Shown: piece after piece, positions 63,323 through 64,000 of the stretch
Numbering within the stretch: position 1 is the stretch's first letter
How the letters are laid out: the number at the start of each line of letters is the position of its first letter
Source of the DNA: Undaria pinnatifida
Lineage: Eukaryota; Sar; Phaeophyceae; Laminariales; Alariaceae
Assembly (NCBI GenBank): GCA_012845835.1
Contig: JABAKD010000015.1
Location: 2,082,609 to 2,146,608 of the forward strand
Direction: 5' to 3'
Length of the DNA: 64,000 nucleotides
Notes under the pieces: generated by a model
Told to the model about the DNA's origin: nothing
The model's input: only the letters and a program-made list of their open reading frames with translations
The model's database searches: none
Program-made: the position numbers and the translations under genes

Positions 63323-64000
63323 TGTTGGGGGGGTGTGGTGGGTTGCGCTCGAGCATGGCTGAAGCTCTTTGTGGCTGACCTATCATGTATCCGTATAGAA
63401 TTTGTTGTTATTGGTCATAGTTGTTGTGCGGTATGAAACTCTCTCAGGCCTTTGGGTATGGGCTACTCGAGCATCGCTGAAATACCGAAGAGCACAATAT
63501 TTCACGAAATGCTGTTACCGTAGACGCGTAAAACGGTAGGAGTAGAAACTATTTCTTCTGAGGCGCCTCACTTGAGCGGCTCTACACCCCCACCAACATT
63601 TGACTTTGGTAAAACTTGATCTAACTACAGTGTGTTCGATACACTTTTTTCCGAGATGGGCTACGAAATATAGGTATCTCGCGGACGACACTGAAGAGGA
63701 CACATCGAATCCAAATATATAAGGCAGCTCGTTAGATGAGGAGCCACGTCTGTCATAATTGATTACGCCAAATGTCCAACACGTACCGTAGCTCGGTTCC
63801 GCTTTAAAGTTCTTACCTCTCAAGGCAGGGTATATCGCGTGCCTTCTCCGGCCGCAAAGTTTAGGCACTCTCAAGAGGGAGTTCTTATGTTTTGGATGGC
63901 TCCTCAGTTTTCCTCGTCAGCCAGAAATATGTTGGCTATTTGCCCCTACCGTCGCACGCGCCGCTACTCGAGTTTCGCTGCAAGAGATAGAAAACACATG
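63323..64000. other. Right edge: noncoding, repeat fragments
   Basis: No exon is recognised. Three CTCGAG(C/T)(A/T)T..CTG blocks (about 63349, 63467 and 63967) and fragments of the MITE-like family (GGCGCCTCACTTGAGCGGCTC near 63563; CCCCTACCGTCGCACGCG near 63945) are present. Probably intron of the giant gene, or its 3' flank if a short terminal exon was missed. Confidence 0.45.

Noticed and set aside
1-64000. CRISPR arrays, bacterial operons, riboswitches or prophage
   Set aside because: No regularly spaced identical short repeats; the intron-exon structure and Pol III tRNA genes show eukaryotic nuclear DNA.

Overview
The window is eukaryotic nuclear DNA: coding blocks are interrupted by about 40 GT-AG introns, Pol III tRNA-Lys genes lie in the left flank, and the introns carry several interspersed repeat families. 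The protein architecture (tandem IPT/TIG modules followed by repeats of the form GxFxLxF...NASAxEV...WxVTF, behind a LamG/cadherin-like N-terminal part) together with the dense introns suggests a stramenopile, most likely a brown alga related to Ectocarpus. That assignment is inference; no marker gene here proves it.

Layout. Positions 1-5999 are a gene-poor flank with two identical tRNA-Lys(CTT) genes, one decayed tRNA-Lys copy, a SINE-like repeat and other repeat debris. From about 6000 to 63016 everything I can support as protein-coding is on the + strand and reads as ONE gene. I placed 41 internal exons by GT-AG boundaries, uninterrupted reading frame, matching intron phase and domain continuity across each junction. 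They add up to 31,305 bases, exactly 10,435 codons, with no stop or frameshift, and the gene is open at both ends: neither the first exon (signal peptide) nor the last exon (stop) is seen. Positions 63017-64000 are intronic or flanking repeat sequence.

The predicted protein has four zones. (1) Exons 1-2: a LamG-like start and two cadherin-like beta-sandwich regions. (2) Exons 2-10: about 56 consecutive IPT/TIG modules, about 90-95 residues each, most with a conserved Cys pair. (3) Exons 11-39: about 29-30 copies of a second repeat of about 95-120 residues that I cannot name, interrupted by two three-module IPT islands (exons 24 and 29). (4) Exons 39-41: a return to IPT modules at the right edge. 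Frequent N-glycosylation sequons, paired cysteines and all-beta modules point to a secreted or cell-surface giant adhesion or matrix glycoprotein, by analogy with fibrocystin/PKHD1-type IPT proteins. Function is inferred only.

The most unusual signals are the size of the gene, the contrast between the few very large exons of the IPT block (one is 5,969 bases) and the roughly 30 small exons of the second block, introns that recur at the same place in the second repeat and are mostly phase 0, and a MITE-like family with terminal inverted repeats of about 25 bases whose left end repeatedly sits 12-60 bases inside a 5' splice site, which resembles introner elements.
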